A DNA stretch of 64,000 nt, from positions 1-64,000 of the forward strand of contig NZ_JAHBCL010000015.1 of the NCBI RefSeq assembly GCF_018390735.1, written 5' to 3'. Numbering within the stretch: position 1 is the stretch's first letter; every line of letters starts with the position of its first letter. Positions 25,594 through 34,723 of this stretch are shown in pieces. The stretch comes from Fusibacter paucivorans (GTDB taxonomy: Bacteria > Bacillota > Clostridia > Peptostreptococcales > Acidaminobacteraceae). The position numbers were made by a program, and so were the translations under genes. Under the pieces are notes generated by a model. The model saw only the letters and a list, made by a program, of their open reading frames with translations. It was not told where the DNA came from and did not search any database.

Positions 25594-26283
25594 TTAACGC
25601 GTGTCTCTTTCTAAAAAAGCCATCGCTTTTTCATATAATTCATCATTGATATTTTCAATTGATCGCAATTGACCGTCCTGTATACAGCTGATAACATCCC
25701 AATTGTAAAGCGTACTGACAAACTGTGCATTCTCATGCGATTTCGTCAAATGCGATGTATCTTTCTCATGAATATCTTTCTCCTGAGCACCTGTAATCTT
25801 ATTCTGACGTGCCATTATAAGCTGTTCGCTCATTGACGGAGGCATATCTAGAAAAAAGACAATATCGGGCTTTGGAATTTTATAAATCTCATATTCCAGT
25901 TGCCACAGCCATGAGAGAAAGATTTTCTTCTCAGCTTCGTCGTCAATTTTTGAAGCCTGATGCACCATATTGGCCGTCGTATAGCGATCCGCTATAATGA
26001 GACCACCCCGCTCGTAATGTGCACGCCATTTTGTCATGTATGAGGCATACCGATCCGCTGCATAAAAAGTTGACGCGACGTATGGCGTCACGTCTTGCGG
26101 GTCATCACCAAACGCACCTGAAAGATACATTTTTACAAGCGACGACGATTCCGACTCATAGTCCGGAAAACTCAGCCTAATGACATCGTGCCCCTCTTGC
26201 TTTAAACGCTCAAAGAGCGCCCGCGTCTGTGACTCTTTGCCACTGGCATCAACGCCTTCAACTACAAATATTTGTCCTGACAT
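25594..26283 (-). CDS. Thymidylate kinase-like nucleotide kinase
   Basis: The 229-residue P-loop kinase begins VEGVDASGKESQ, where canonical dTMP kinases have SGKTTQ or SGKSTQ. It has the DRY-type ADRYTTANMVHQ motif and a long central part, and otherwise follows the dTMP kinase fold. It may be a diverged Tmk or a deoxynucleoside monophosphate kinase with other specificity. It is not next to holB or recombination genes as the housekeeping tmk often is. A possible promoter (TTTCAA-17-TAAAAT) lies just upstream. Confidence 0.75.
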   Translation of the reverse strand: MSGQIFVVEGVDASGKESQTRALFERLKQEGHDVIRLSFPDYESESSSLVKMYLSGAFGDDPQDVTPYVASTFYAADRYASYMTKWRAHYERGGLIIADRYTTANMVHQASKIDDEAEKKIFLSWLWQLEYEIYKIPKPDIVFFLDMPPSMSEQLIMARQNKITGAQEKDIHEKDTSHLTKSHENAQFVSTLYNWDVISCIQDGQLRSIENINDELYEKAMAFLERDTR

Positions 26284-26440
26284 GGCTTATATCCTTTCAT
26301 TTCATAATACCTTTCTCTATTTTAAACTATTTATCATGTTTTTGAAACCATACATTTAAAAAACATGTGCTTTTCTGCTGCTCGCATGTCCTTTATTATT
26401 TTGCACACTTTCTTTTTTAGAACACTTTAGTATGCAAATA

Positions 26441-26492
26441 AAAACGGCAAATCTCTTGATTTGCCGTTTACTGCCGCAGTACACTACTGCGG
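26441..26492 (-). terminator. Terminator of the GntR gene, plus second hairpin
   Basis: AAACGGCAAATC/GATTTGCCGTTT (26442-26469) is a perfect 12-bp stem with a TCTT loop, followed on the minus strand by TTATTTG. A second perfect hairpin, CCGCAGT/ACTGCGG (26474-26492), lies between it and the gene. Confidence 0.82.
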
Positions 26493-26500
26493 TATTCATT

Positions 26501-27142
26501 CTAAAACAAAATATGATAATTATCCCTCAACGTCGTTCGGACATTGTGAATATGAATACGCATCACGCGCTCCGCTTCATCGGGATCACCGCCCTCAAGT
26601 GCATGGAACAGCGCCGTATGTTCTTCCAGCGATTGGCTGCTGCGGCCTGTTATGAGTACCGTCCGTTTATTGTATCGCCGCAATTGCAGTCTGATAGATT
26701 GTATCAGTTCAATGGCTTCGCGATTCGGGCAAATATCATAGAGTACCTGATGAATCATATCGTTGATCCCCGAGTATTCGAGCAGTTTATTTTCCGCTAG
26801 AAATCCTTTCATTTCTCCTAAATTGCTTCTAAGAATCGAAAGTTCTTTTTCCGTGATGACCTTTGCCGCACTATAGGCAATTAACCCTTCCAGACGTTCT
26901 CTTATTTCCAAGAGGTAGACAGCTTCTTCTAGAGTCAGCGATTTAACGCGAGCGCTCTTGTTGGCTTCCAGTTCAACGAGTTTTTCGTTCACTAGCATCA
27001 TCAAGGCTCTCTTAACCGTATTTCTGCTGACGCCCAGTTCCTCAGCAAGCGCTGATTCAACCAGTGTTTGTGATGGAACATACACGTGATTTAGTATTCT
27101 GCTTTTAATGGTTTCATACGCCTTTTCTCCAGACAGTGACAA
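26501..27142 (-). CDS. GntR/FadR-type transcriptional regulator
   Basis: The 213-residue protein has an N-terminal winged helix (LVESALAEELGVSRNTVKRAL) and an all-helical FCD ligand-binding domain typical of the FadR branch of GntR, which responds to small organic acids. The start is placed at TTG 27142, since AAGGAAGG lies 8 nt upstream and the promoter (TTTCCA-17-TATAAT, 27188-27216) gives a 39-nt leader. An upstream TTG at 27172 has no ribosome binding site. It likely controls the adjacent catabolic and transport operon, whose promoter carries a palindrome. Confidence 0.88.
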   Translation of the reverse strand: MSLSGEKAYETIKSRILNHVYVPSQTLVESALAEELGVSRNTVKRALMMLVNEKLVELEANKSARVKSLTLEEAVYLLEIRERLEGLIAYSAAKVITEKELSILRSNLGEMKGFLAENKLLEYSGINDMIHQVLYDICPNREAIELIQSIRLQLRRYNKRTVLITGRSSQSLEEHTALFHALEGGDPDEAERVMRIHIHNVRTTLRDNYHILF

Positions 27143-27187
27143 AAAAATCGACCTTCCTTTCGCTAAATTCAAACGATTCGCATGCCT

Positions 27188-27216
27188 ATTATACCATAAA
27201 TTGTGATGACTGGAAA
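27188..27216 (-). promoter_or_regulatory. Promoter of the GntR gene
   Basis: TTTCCA (27211-27216), 17 bp, TATAAT (27188-27193) on the minus strand, in the 136-bp gap after the RraA-type gene. Confidence 0.6.
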
Positions 27217-27278
27217 CTGGCTGGTCAGGTGTATCACGTATTTCTATACCCCTGCTGAATCACGCTTCCGTATCCCCA

Positions 27279-27965
27279 CTAAATAACACCTGATTTAGCC
27301 AAAGTATCATCAATGGCCTTCTTGGCAATGACACCCGACAATATTTCCGCCATGCGCGCACGATCTTTTTCGAGCTTCGCCTCCGCACCTTCCAGAACAG
27401 CTTCCCACTGGCCTTTCGGAACGACAATGACGCCGTTTGCATCACCGACAATAATGTCGCCAGGCGCTACCGCCACACCGCCGCAGGCGATGAGGCCATT
27501 TATTTCACCCGGACCGTCTTTGTCACCAACAGCAGGCGTCACACATTTTGCAAAAACCGGTGCTTTGCTCTGTTTTAATTCTAAAATGTCTCGCACACCG
27601 CCATCGATTATGAGACCGCTGATCCCCTGCTCCATCGCCGCGGTTGCCATGAGATCTCCCATGACGCAATTGCTGTCACAGCCACAAGTGTCGACAACAA
27701 TCACATCGCCCGGTTTTGCCATCGCAATCGCTTTATGAAGCATCAGATTATCGCCAGGTCGCATTTTAACGGTCAGTGCACAGCCGGCAACTGCAAGCAT
27801 TTCATCAATAGGTTTTATGGCATGATGCATAGCGTTAAATTTATTGAGACCATCGCTTAACGCGCAGGTTCCAGCTTTTTTAAAGCGCTCCAAAATGTCC
27901 TTGTCAAGGCGTTCAAAATCATGATTAATTCTAAAACCAATTTTACCTTTATTTTTATTCTCCAT
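27279..27965 (-). CDS. RraA-family aldolase/decarboxylase (HMG/CHA aldolase-like)
   Basis: The 228-residue protein is of the RraA/MenG-like fold (PGDVIVVD, GGVRD, PGDIIVGDANGVIVVP). Members with the GGVRD and adjacent metal-site residues act as 4-carboxy-4-hydroxy-2-oxoadipate or 4-hydroxy-4-methyl-2-oxoglutarate aldolases and oxaloacetate decarboxylases. The presence of an oxalomesaconate-hydratase-like gene in the same operon favours the aldolase reading over the RNase E inhibitor one. It ends the operon. A (TGATGTT)x3 repeat lies at 27991-28011, just upstream of its start. Confidence 0.75.
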   Translation of the reverse strand: MENKNKGKIGFRINHDFERLDKDILERFKKAGTCALSDGLNKFNAMHHAIKPIDEMLAVAGCALTVKMRPGDNLMLHKAIAMAKPGDVIVVDTCGCDSNCVMGDLMATAAMEQGISGLIIDGGVRDILELKQSKAPVFAKCVTPAVGDKDGPGEINGLIACGGVAVAPGDIIVGDANGVIVVPKGQWEAVLEGAEAKLEKDRARMAEILSGVIAKKAIDDTLAKSGVI

Positions 27966-28084
27966 ATCTAATTCCTTTATCCTTTATCCCTGATGTTTGA
28001 TGTTTGATGTTTTATCATTTATCCTGTATTTGTAAATCGTTCACTCAAAGGTACGTACTCTCACTCTACCCATCAATCATTATT

Positions 28085-29965
28085 TCACGCAGCATTTGCC
28101 GTAGACATTCTTTTGCGAATGGTAAACTCACCGCCAATAATCACACTGCTGAGTACGAGTCCAACAACACTTAAAATCGGTGGATTCGCCATGAAGAGCA
28201 TAATCGCACAAGGCAAGAGCAATAAACGGCTCACGATAGAGAGCTTCGTGCCGAACCATCCAATTAGCGATGATGCAAGCACCAGACAGCCGATCATCGC
28301 CGTTACAAATGCGATCGTAATTTGTACCCCACTGCCAACAAGCAGCAATTCTTCATTAAAGACAAAGACAAATGGAATAATGAATCCTGTTGCCGCCAAT
28401 TTTAAGGCGTCAATACCGGTTTTCCAGATATTTGCCTCTGCAATCCCAGCTGCGGCAAAGGTTGAAAGCGCCACGGGCGGTGTAATGGTTGACAACGCAC
28501 CAAAATAAAGAATAAACAAGTGCGCCGAAAGTGTGGAAGCACCCATTTTAATGACAGCTGGCGCTACGAGTACTGCTAAAATCATATAGGCCGCTGATGT
28601 CGGAAGCCCCATTCCCAACAAGAGGCTCGTCAGCATCGCAAGGATCAAAGCAACTAAAAGTCTTCCCGCGGCAATCCCTTCAATAATACCGCTGATTTTG
28701 AGTCCCAACCCGGTTAGATTGATAACCCCCATGATAATGCCGGCAAGGATGCAGGCAGCTGCAATCGGCGCAATGCCATTAGCCGCTTTTTTTAGTGCCG
28801 TCACAAAATTAGAAAGCGTCATATTGGCACGATTGACAATGAACCCTACGACCAATGTCGCAACAATCGCACCAAAGGCAGACCGCTGCGGGCTGTACCC
28901 TTTAAATAATAGTGCCACCAGCATGACAAGCGGTAAAAAATAGAGCCATCCGCTTTTAAGGGTTTTAAAGAAATCTGCCAATTCTTCCTTTGGAATCGCT
29001 GGAATGTGATCACGTCTCGCCGTCAGATATACCCCTGTGGACAGTGTTAAATAGTAAAGTACCGCTGGAATCAAGGATGCCATGGCAATTGTCGCATACT
29101 CAATCCCAGTAATTTCACTCATGAGAAAAGCAACGGCTCCCATAACCGGCGGCATAATCTGGCCGCCACTGGAAGCAACAGCTTCAATAGCCCCAGACAT
29201 ACTTGGCTTAAAGCCAACTTTTTTCATTAATGGAATAGTAAACGTTCCGGTCGTCACAACGTTAGCTGCACCAGAACCATTAATCGTTCCCATGAGCATG
29301 GATGAATAAATTGCTGCCTGAGCAGGACCGCCTCGAGCACGCCCCGTCAGCGAAAATGACATATCCACGAAAAAACTACCGGCACCTGTCATGTCCAAAA
29401 TCGTTCCGAAGAGTACAAACAGAAAAATAAACTGTGCTGATACGAGCAAGGTCTGCCCAAACAGACCATCGGTCGATGTATAAAGATATGGGGCAATTCG
29501 ACTAATCGAAAAACTTACGGTTTTAAAGAGTCCCGTAAGATGCGAGCCCAATAGTGCATAGCTTAAAAATAAAATGGAAATGACAGGAAGAATGAAACCA
29601 ATCACGCGCCTAGACACTTCGAGTGCAATAAGGAGTGCAATAATGGAAAAAACGATTTCATACTTATAATAAATGCCCGCTCTGAAGATCATATCCTCTT
29701 GAATAACCATTTGGTAATAGGTCAGGTAGACATTGACGGCAATAATGGCGAGGTCAATCAGTCTGCCAAATTTGAATTTTAACGGCTTTGTCAGCAGTAT
29801 ATAGGCCGAGACCAGCGCCCAATGCACGGATGCTTGGGCGTAGCTCGGTAAAATGCCGACAGAAGCGGTATATAAATGAAAAGATGCCAGTGCGGCGATA
29901 ATGACGACAATACTGATATCTACCCAGTTATGACGTTTCGCATCACTGATGTTTTGCTGATTCAT
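28085..29965 (-). CDS. TRAP transporter fused 4TM/12TM permease (TAXI type)
   Basis: The 626-residue, highly hydrophobic protein joins a four-helix small subunit and a DctM-like large subunit, as in TAXI-type TRAP transporters. Conserved features include the GTINGSGAANVVTTGTFTIPLM segment and a GLPTSAAYMILAVLVAP segment in the DctM half. With the adjacent solute-binding lipoprotein it would import an organic acid using an ion gradient. AGGAGG lies 5 nt before the ATG, and the gene is 24 bp downstream of the binding protein. Confidence 0.93.
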   Translation of the reverse strand: MNQQNISDAKRHNWVDISIVVIIAALASFHLYTASVGILPSYAQASVHWALVSAYILLTKPLKFKFGRLIDLAIIAVNVYLTYYQMVIQEDMIFRAGIYYKYEIVFSIIALLIALEVSRRVIGFILPVISILFLSYALLGSHLTGLFKTVSFSISRIAPYLYTSTDGLFGQTLLVSAQFIFLFVLFGTILDMTGAGSFFVDMSFSLTGRARGGPAQAAIYSSMLMGTINGSGAANVVTTGTFTIPLMKKVGFKPSMSGAIEAVASSGGQIMPPVMGAVAFLMSEITGIEYATIAMASLIPAVLYYLTLSTGVYLTARRDHIPAIPKEELADFFKTLKSGWLYFLPLVMLVALLFKGYSPQRSAFGAIVATLVVGFIVNRANMTLSNFVTALKKAANGIAPIAAACILAGIIMGVINLTGLGLKISGIIEGIAAGRLLVALILAMLTSLLLGMGLPTSAAYMILAVLVAPAVIKMGASTLSAHLFILYFGALSTITPPVALSTFAAAGIAEANIWKTGIDALKLAATGFIIPFVFVFNEELLLVGSGVQITIAFVTAMIGCLVLASSLIGWFGTKLSIVSRLLLLPCAIMLFMANPPILSVVGLVLSSVIIGGEFTIRKRMSTANAA

Positions 29966-29989
29966 TTAACCCTCCTGCACAATGTACAA

Positions 29990-31036
29990 TTACTGGATAA
30001 CGCCAATTTCACGATAGTATTTTTCTGCTCCAGGATGAAGCGGTACAGGTACTTGCCAAGCAGTTTCAGGCGTAATTTCCTTTACCACGTTATGCGCTGT
30101 TGCATAATCTTCGACACCTTCCAGCGCATGCTTTACAAAGTCATAGGCCGCTTCATCAGAAAGTGTTGATTTTGCAAAAATATTCGTCATAATTTTGAGT
30201 GTTTCCGTATCATGGTCAATACCCTTGTACGTTCCAGCAGGAATAGTGTATTTTTCGTAATAAGGTGATTCAGCAACGATTTCATCTAGTATATTATCAT
30301 CAACGGTCACAAGATCTACATCAGCTGTTGCACTGGCATTCATTAACGCGGCAGTTGGTATCCCTGCAACAAAGAATGTTGCATCCAAATCGCCGTCAAC
30401 GAGTTTTGAAACACCCTCGTCAAATGAAAGATAGTAGGGCTTAATATCATTTTCAGGATCGACACCATAAGCTCTTAAAATAGCTTTTGACATTTCAACA
30501 ATGGTTGTACTCGGTGGTCCAAGACACACTTTTTTGCCTTTTAAATCTGCATAACTTTCAATGCCTGAATCCGACTTGACAACCATATGGCCTGCACTCA
30601 TATACAATGACATTAAACCTACGATATCTTGCGTACCGATATTTTCATAGCTGCCAGTACCATAGTAGCCAAAGTAGACACCATCTGCATTGGACATCCC
30701 CATTTGAATATCACCAACATTGGTTAAATTAATATTCTCCATGGAACCCTTTGTCGCTTGAACAATAACATTGACTTTATCAGAGCGTTCTGTAATCACT
30801 TTCCCCATTGCTGCACCAACGACATAATAGGTTCCAGCTGTCCCCCCTGTTCCTAGAATAACGTCTTCTCTTGCAGTGGATTCAACAGTTTCAGATGATT
30901 CTGCTTCTGTTGATGATGCACCTTCAGAAGCAGTTTCACCAGCTGCTTCCGGCGACGTCGATCCGCAAGCTGTCATAACCATGATGATAACCAATAATAA
31001 GCTCAATAAACCACTAAACTTTACCTTATTCCTCAT
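29990..31036 (-). CDS. TAXI-family TRAP solute-binding lipoprotein
   Basis: The 348-residue precursor has a lipoprotein signal ending in MTAC (cysteine near 24) and a Ser/Glu/Ala-rich linker. A TAXI periplasmic-binding domain follows (GTGGTAGTYYVVGAAMGKVI, PPSTTIVEMSKAILRAYG). It captures the substrate at the cell surface for the fused permease. The start at 31036 is chosen because GGAGG lies 8 nt upstream; the in-frame TTG at 31051 overlaps that site. The ligand is probably a carboxylate, judged from neighbours. Confidence 0.92.
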   Translation of the reverse strand: MRNKVKFSGLLSLLLVIIMVMTACGSTSPEAAGETASEGASSTEAESSETVESTAREDVILGTGGTAGTYYVVGAAMGKVITERSDKVNVIVQATKGSMENINLTNVGDIQMGMSNADGVYFGYYGTGSYENIGTQDIVGLMSLYMSAGHMVVKSDSGIESYADLKGKKVCLGPPSTTIVEMSKAILRAYGVDPENDIKPYYLSFDEGVSKLVDGDLDATFFVAGIPTAALMNASATADVDLVTVDDNILDEIVAESPYYEKYTIPAGTYKGIDHDTETLKIMTNIFAKSTLSDEAAYDFVKHALEGVEDYATAHNVVKEITPETAWQVPVPLHPGAEKYYREIGVIQ

Positions 31037-31059
31037 GTTTTCACCCTCCAAAAAAGTTA

Positions 31060-31782
31060 TTAAAATTCCGTTGCCACCCTCGGAAAGAAATTCGAAAAAC
31101 TCTCCGCGTATTGATAGTCTTTAACACCAGACAGCCGCCTTGCATGATTGCCGCGCATAAAGGCGCGCTGTGTGTAATATTCAATCAGATGCCCTTGTGC
31201 TTTAAAGCATTTCATCGCCTGTACTTTCTGTTCATAGGTTTCGGTAATGTCAATAATCGTTCCCAGCATAAAGTCGCTGATCTCTGTTTGATGCGGTTCG
31301 AAACCATAAAGCTGCATCTGCTTCGTCGCCAATGTCTCACCAAATCTCACACCCGCCGAATTTGACATAATGCTCGCTTGGAAAACAAAGTTTCGAACGG
31401 CATCATGGTCTGGATTAATCGCATCTTTTTTGTCATGTGTCAAAATGATGTCCGGTCTAAACATGCGAATGGTCTCTGCCATACGATCGAGGCGCTCACG
31501 CGTGATTGTCATCGGATAATCTTCAAAGTCCCAAAATTCAATTTGCTCAACCCCAAGAATTGCCGCTGCCCCGGCAGATTCTCCTTTCCGAATAGCCTTG
31601 ACACTTTCCGCCGTTTGACCTTCCTGCTTCCAAAGATCATTGGACTCTCCTCTGGTACCAAAACTCAACACAATGATCTTTACTTCAGCGCCATGTTTAA
31701 TATATTTTGCAATTGTTCCGCCGGCACGCCACACAAAGTCTGCTGCATGTGCACTGACGACCAGTAATTTCTTGTCTTTCAA
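31060..31782 (-). CDS. PIG-L-fold hydratase resembling 4-oxalomesaconate hydratase GalB
   Basis: The 240-residue LmbE/PIG-L-fold protein has SAHAADFVWRAGGTIA, LSFGTRGESNDLW, ILTHDKKDAINPDHD and FEPHQTEISDF. These segments closely recall GalB, the zinc-dependent 4-oxalomesaconate hydratase of gallate breakdown, rather than sugar deacetylases. The start is probably TTG at 31782, 5 nt after AGGAGG; a GTG one codon upstream is too close to the site. It lies 9 bp after the amidohydrolase gene. Confidence 0.72.
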   Translation of the reverse strand: MKDKKLLVVSAHAADFVWRAGGTIAKYIKHGAEVKIIVLSFGTRGESNDLWKQEGQTAESVKAIRKGESAGAAAILGVEQIEFWDFEDYPMTITRERLDRMAETIRMFRPDIILTHDKKDAINPDHDAVRNFVFQASIMSNSAGVRFGETLATKQMQLYGFEPHQTEISDFMLGTIIDITETYEQKVQAMKCFKAQGHLIEYYTQRAFMRGNHARRLSGVKDYQYAESFSNFFPRVATEF

Positions 31783-31791
31783 CACAGCCTC

Positions 31792-32673
31792 CTATTTCAG
31801 TAATGCCGTGTTGTTATGCACGGTCATTTTTTCAATATCCGATTCTGAGATACCGGCCTCAAACAATTTTTCTGCAAATAGCAAGAGACCTTCATCTGGG
31901 TATAACGCCGTCTTTTGTCCCAAATCCGTTCCAAGTACCACATGATCCGCACCAATTGTTTTAATCTGGGTCAATGTCGTCTCAAAATCAACCTTGCCAG
32001 TGGCAAAAGTCGTATAACAGTGTTCCATTACGGCGCCGAGTCTTACCAATTCACGTTGTTCATCAACACTGTAGAAAGTTGTTGGAAAATCAACATGTGT
32101 TGCAATAATGCGTTCAACTTTTCTATTTTTGGCTTCCTTAAGCAGTGCAAATACCTCTTCATGTGAGAGATGCGCCGTCGCTAATATCATATTGTACTTC
32201 GTAATGATTTCCAAGACCTGAATCGTTTCATCCGTCAGTTTGCCATTTTTTAATACACTGATTGGCGGTGCAACAATGCCTTCTGCCTTCATATCCAAAA
32301 CGATCTTCGCCCAATACGGCATCTTTTTATTGGGATCACCCGAAAAGACATGCGATTGTTCATAAGCACCGTCACAAGTTGGAAACCAAACGAGTTTTGC
32401 CCCTGATCGCCCTGCCATTTCAACAGCCGATGGATTGATGCCGCCAACTGAATTATTCAAAGTAATCGTACCAACTGTATGACATTCGGGATATAATGTA
32501 TTCATAAGTTCTGCCCGTTCAGATGTGCAAAAATAATGCGACTTTATCGCATAACCTTTCATACCCGCATCGATAATGCGCTTTGCCATCTCAATATCAT
32601 TCATTTTTCTGGGAAGAACATCTGGTGCTGAATGGACGTGTAAATCATACGCCCCATCAATTAATGACTTCAT
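31792..32673 (-). CDS. DUF6282-type amidohydrolase
   Basis: The 293-residue protein begins DGAYDLHVHSAPD and has a lysine-containing YAIKSHYF, ATAHLSHEE, IIATHVDFP and VLGTDLG. This is the metal-site series of a small amidohydrolase (DUF6282). It is the first gene of the operon. By analogy with 2-pyrone-4,6-dicarboxylate lactonase, also an amidohydrolase, it might feed the hydratase and aldolase that follow; that is inference. The start at 32673 is fixed by AGGAGG 5 nt upstream; the GTG at 32691 overlaps it. Confidence 0.75.
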   Translation of the reverse strand: MKSLIDGAYDLHVHSAPDVLPRKMNDIEMAKRIIDAGMKGYAIKSHYFCTSERAELMNTLYPECHTVGTITLNNSVGGINPSAVEMAGRSGAKLVWFPTCDGAYEQSHVFSGDPNKKMPYWAKIVLDMKAEGIVAPPISVLKNGKLTDETIQVLEIITKYNMILATAHLSHEEVFALLKEAKNRKVERIIATHVDFPTTFYSVDEQRELVRLGAVMEHCYTTFATGKVDFETTLTQIKTIGADHVVLGTDLGQKTALYPDEGLLLFAEKLFEAGISESDIEKMTVHNNTALLK

Positions 32674-32723
32674 GTAAACCTCCTGAGCCACATTGTATTT
32701 CTAATTAGTCGACTTTATTGTGT

Positions 32724-32769
32724 TACAATATTGTATCTACATTATATATTTCAATTTTTCTTCTGTCAA
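32724..32769 (-). promoter_or_regulatory. Promoter and operator of the amidohydrolase/TRAP/aldolase operon
   Basis: TTGACA (32764-32769), 17 bp, TATAAT (32741-32746) is a consensus promoter on the minus strand. A perfect palindrome TACAATATTGTA (32724-32735) covers the expected start of transcription and is the best candidate operator for the GntR-type regulator at the end of the cluster. Confidence 0.8.
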
Positions 32770-32796
32770 TGTCTATTTTTAAAATTAATACATAAA

Positions 32797-32840
32797 AAAA
32801 CCCTCTGCAATAATCACAAACGACAATTGCAAAGGGTTTT
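32797..32840 (-). terminator. hnd operon terminator
   Basis: A stem of about 15 bp with one mismatch (AAAACCCT.TGCAAT / ATTGCA.AGGGTTTT) is followed on the minus strand by seven T. It lies about 95 bp after the hndD stop codon. Confidence 0.85.
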
Positions 32841-32935
32841 CAAACGTTATGGCACTTTCATGCATTTCACTTTTTAACGGCTAAATGTTCACTGGTCAAG
32901 AGATCATGGATTGCTATTCAATCTCAGATCGTTCA

Positions 32936-34687
32936 TTAATCTTGAACTGGATATTTTTCTCTTGCATAGTAATGCGTATGCAGGAGATCATGCGCTTTAT
33001 GAGAATTAGGTTCTCCCAAATATTCATCATACAAACGCTTGATTTCAGGGTTTTTATGCGATTTACGCACTGTCAAAGCCGCATCTTCACTGTAAAGTGC
33101 TTTTGCGCGTTCCGCTCTGATATCAATGACATTGCGCACACTAGCAGGCTGAATTGGCTGTCCGCCGCCGTTAACACAGCCGCCAGGGCAAGCCATGATT
33201 TCGACAAAGTGGTAATCCGCTTCGCCAGCTCTGATTTTATCAAGGATAATCGCTGCATTTTTTGTATTGTGGGCAACAGCAACTTTAATATCTTTGCCTG
33301 CAATATTAACAGTTGCTTCTTTAATGCCTTCAACGCCGCGAACAGCTGTGTAGTCGACATTTTCAAGATCTTCACCGGTCAGGACATCCGCGACTGTTCG
33401 AATAGCCGCTTCCATAACGCCACCAGTTGCACCAAAGATAACACCTGCACCTGAATAGTCACCCATAAATGGATCAAAGGTACCGTCTTCAAGTTTATCA
33501 AATTCCATACGCGCTTCTTTAATCATGCGCGCAAGCTCTCTCGTCGTAATGGAAACATCGACATCGCGAACACCTTCAACAGCGAGTTCAGGACGTTCAA
33601 TTTCCGATTTCTTAGAAGTACACGGCATAACGGAAACGACAAAAATATCTTTTGGATCAATATTGTTCTTCTCAGCATAGTAGCTCTTTGCAAGAGCACC
33701 AAACATATTTTGCGGCGATTTGCACGAAGACAGATGATCTAAGAGATCCGGATAGTTAAATTCAATGAAGCGAACCCATCCTGGCGAACACGATGTAATC
33801 ATCGGCAATTTTCCGCCGTTTTGGAGTCTGCCAAGCAGTTCTGTTCCTTCTTCCATAATGGTAACATCTGCCGCCCAGTTCGTATCGAAAATTTTATCAA
33901 AACCTAAATTGCGAAGCGCTGACGCTAATTTGCCAGTCACATTGGTGCCAATTGGATAACCGAATTCTTCGCCCAGTGCCGCTCTAACAGCCGGTGCTGA
34001 CTGAACGATTACATGTTTCTTAGGATCTTCAAGTGCATCCCAAACTTTGTCAATCGCCGGTTTCTCAGTTAACGCGCCCACAGGACAGACGACCATACAC
34101 TGACCGCAGTAGATACAAGGCGCATCTTTCATACTCACTTCAAAAGCAGGGCCAACAGTCGTCTCAAAACCTCTGTTGACGAAATCCAAGATGCCGATTC
34201 CCTGTACGTTTTTACAAGCGCTTACACAGCGTCCGCATAGAATACATTTGCTGGAATCTCTGACAATTGAATGCGAAAAGTTATCGTATTTGCCTTCGCG
34301 TTTTGCACCAGTGTAACGAATATCTCGAATGCCGAGTTCTTCAGACACGGATTGCAGTTCACAGTTTTTGCTTCTAACGCAAGTTGTACATTCTCTGTTA
34401 TGGTTGGCGAGAATGAGTTCAACCGTTGTTTTACGCGCATTCCGGACGCGTTGATTGTTTGTCTTAACGACCATGCCTTCTCTAACAGGCAAGACACACG
34501 ATGCTTGAAGCGCTCTAGCCCCTTCCACTTCGACAACGCAGACACGGCATGCGCCCACTTCATTGATATCTTTTAAGAAACAAAGCGTCGGGATATCAAT
34601 GCCGACTGTTCTAGCAGCCTCAAGTACCGTTAAGTCACTCGGCACTGCGTACTGATTGCCATTTATCGTAATCGTAACATTCTTCAC
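32936..34687 (-). CDS. hndD: [FeFe] hydrogenase catalytic subunit HndD-type
   Basis: This 583-residue catalytic subunit belongs to a soluble, probably electron-bifurcating hydrogenase that couples H2 to NAD(H) and ferredoxin. In order it has a 2Fe-2S ferredoxin domain (to about 80), a His-ligated cluster region (HNRECTTC), two 4Fe-4S motifs (CILCGRC, CIYCGQC) and the H-cluster domain with TSCSPGW (298-304), MPCTSKKSE and EIMACPGGCVNGGG. The usual proton-relay cysteine after TSC is serine. It ends in the small-subunit-like tail. The start is GTG at 34687, since GAGGTG lies 6 nt upstream of it. Confidence 0.93.
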   Translation of the reverse strand: MKNVTITINGNQYAVPSDLTVLEAARTVGIDIPTLCFLKDINEVGACRVCVVEVEGARALQASCVLPVREGMVVKTNNQRVRNARKTTVELILANHNRECTTCVRSKNCELQSVSEELGIRDIRYTGAKREGKYDNFSHSIVRDSSKCILCGRCVSACKNVQGIGILDFVNRGFETTVGPAFEVSMKDAPCIYCGQCMVVCPVGALTEKPAIDKVWDALEDPKKHVIVQSAPAVRAALGEEFGYPIGTNVTGKLASALRNLGFDKIFDTNWAADVTIMEEGTELLGRLQNGGKLPMITSCSPGWVRFIEFNYPDLLDHLSSCKSPQNMFGALAKSYYAEKNNIDPKDIFVVSVMPCTSKKSEIERPELAVEGVRDVDVSITTRELARMIKEARMEFDKLEDGTFDPFMGDYSGAGVIFGATGGVMEAAIRTVADVLTGEDLENVDYTAVRGVEGIKEATVNIAGKDIKVAVAHNTKNAAIILDKIRAGEADYHFVEIMACPGGCVNGGGQPIQPASVRNVIDIRAERAKALYSEDAALTVRKSHKNPEIKRLYDEYLGEPNSHKAHDLLHTHYYAREKYPVQD

Positions 34688-34723
34688 GATGCACACCTCT
34701 TTCTTTTAATGTTCAACCCAAAA

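Noticed and set aside
32885-33454. A 189-residue plus-strand ORF opposite hndD
   Set aside because: It is antisense to the conserved hydrogenase gene, and its Cys/Phe-rich composition is typical of a shadow frame.
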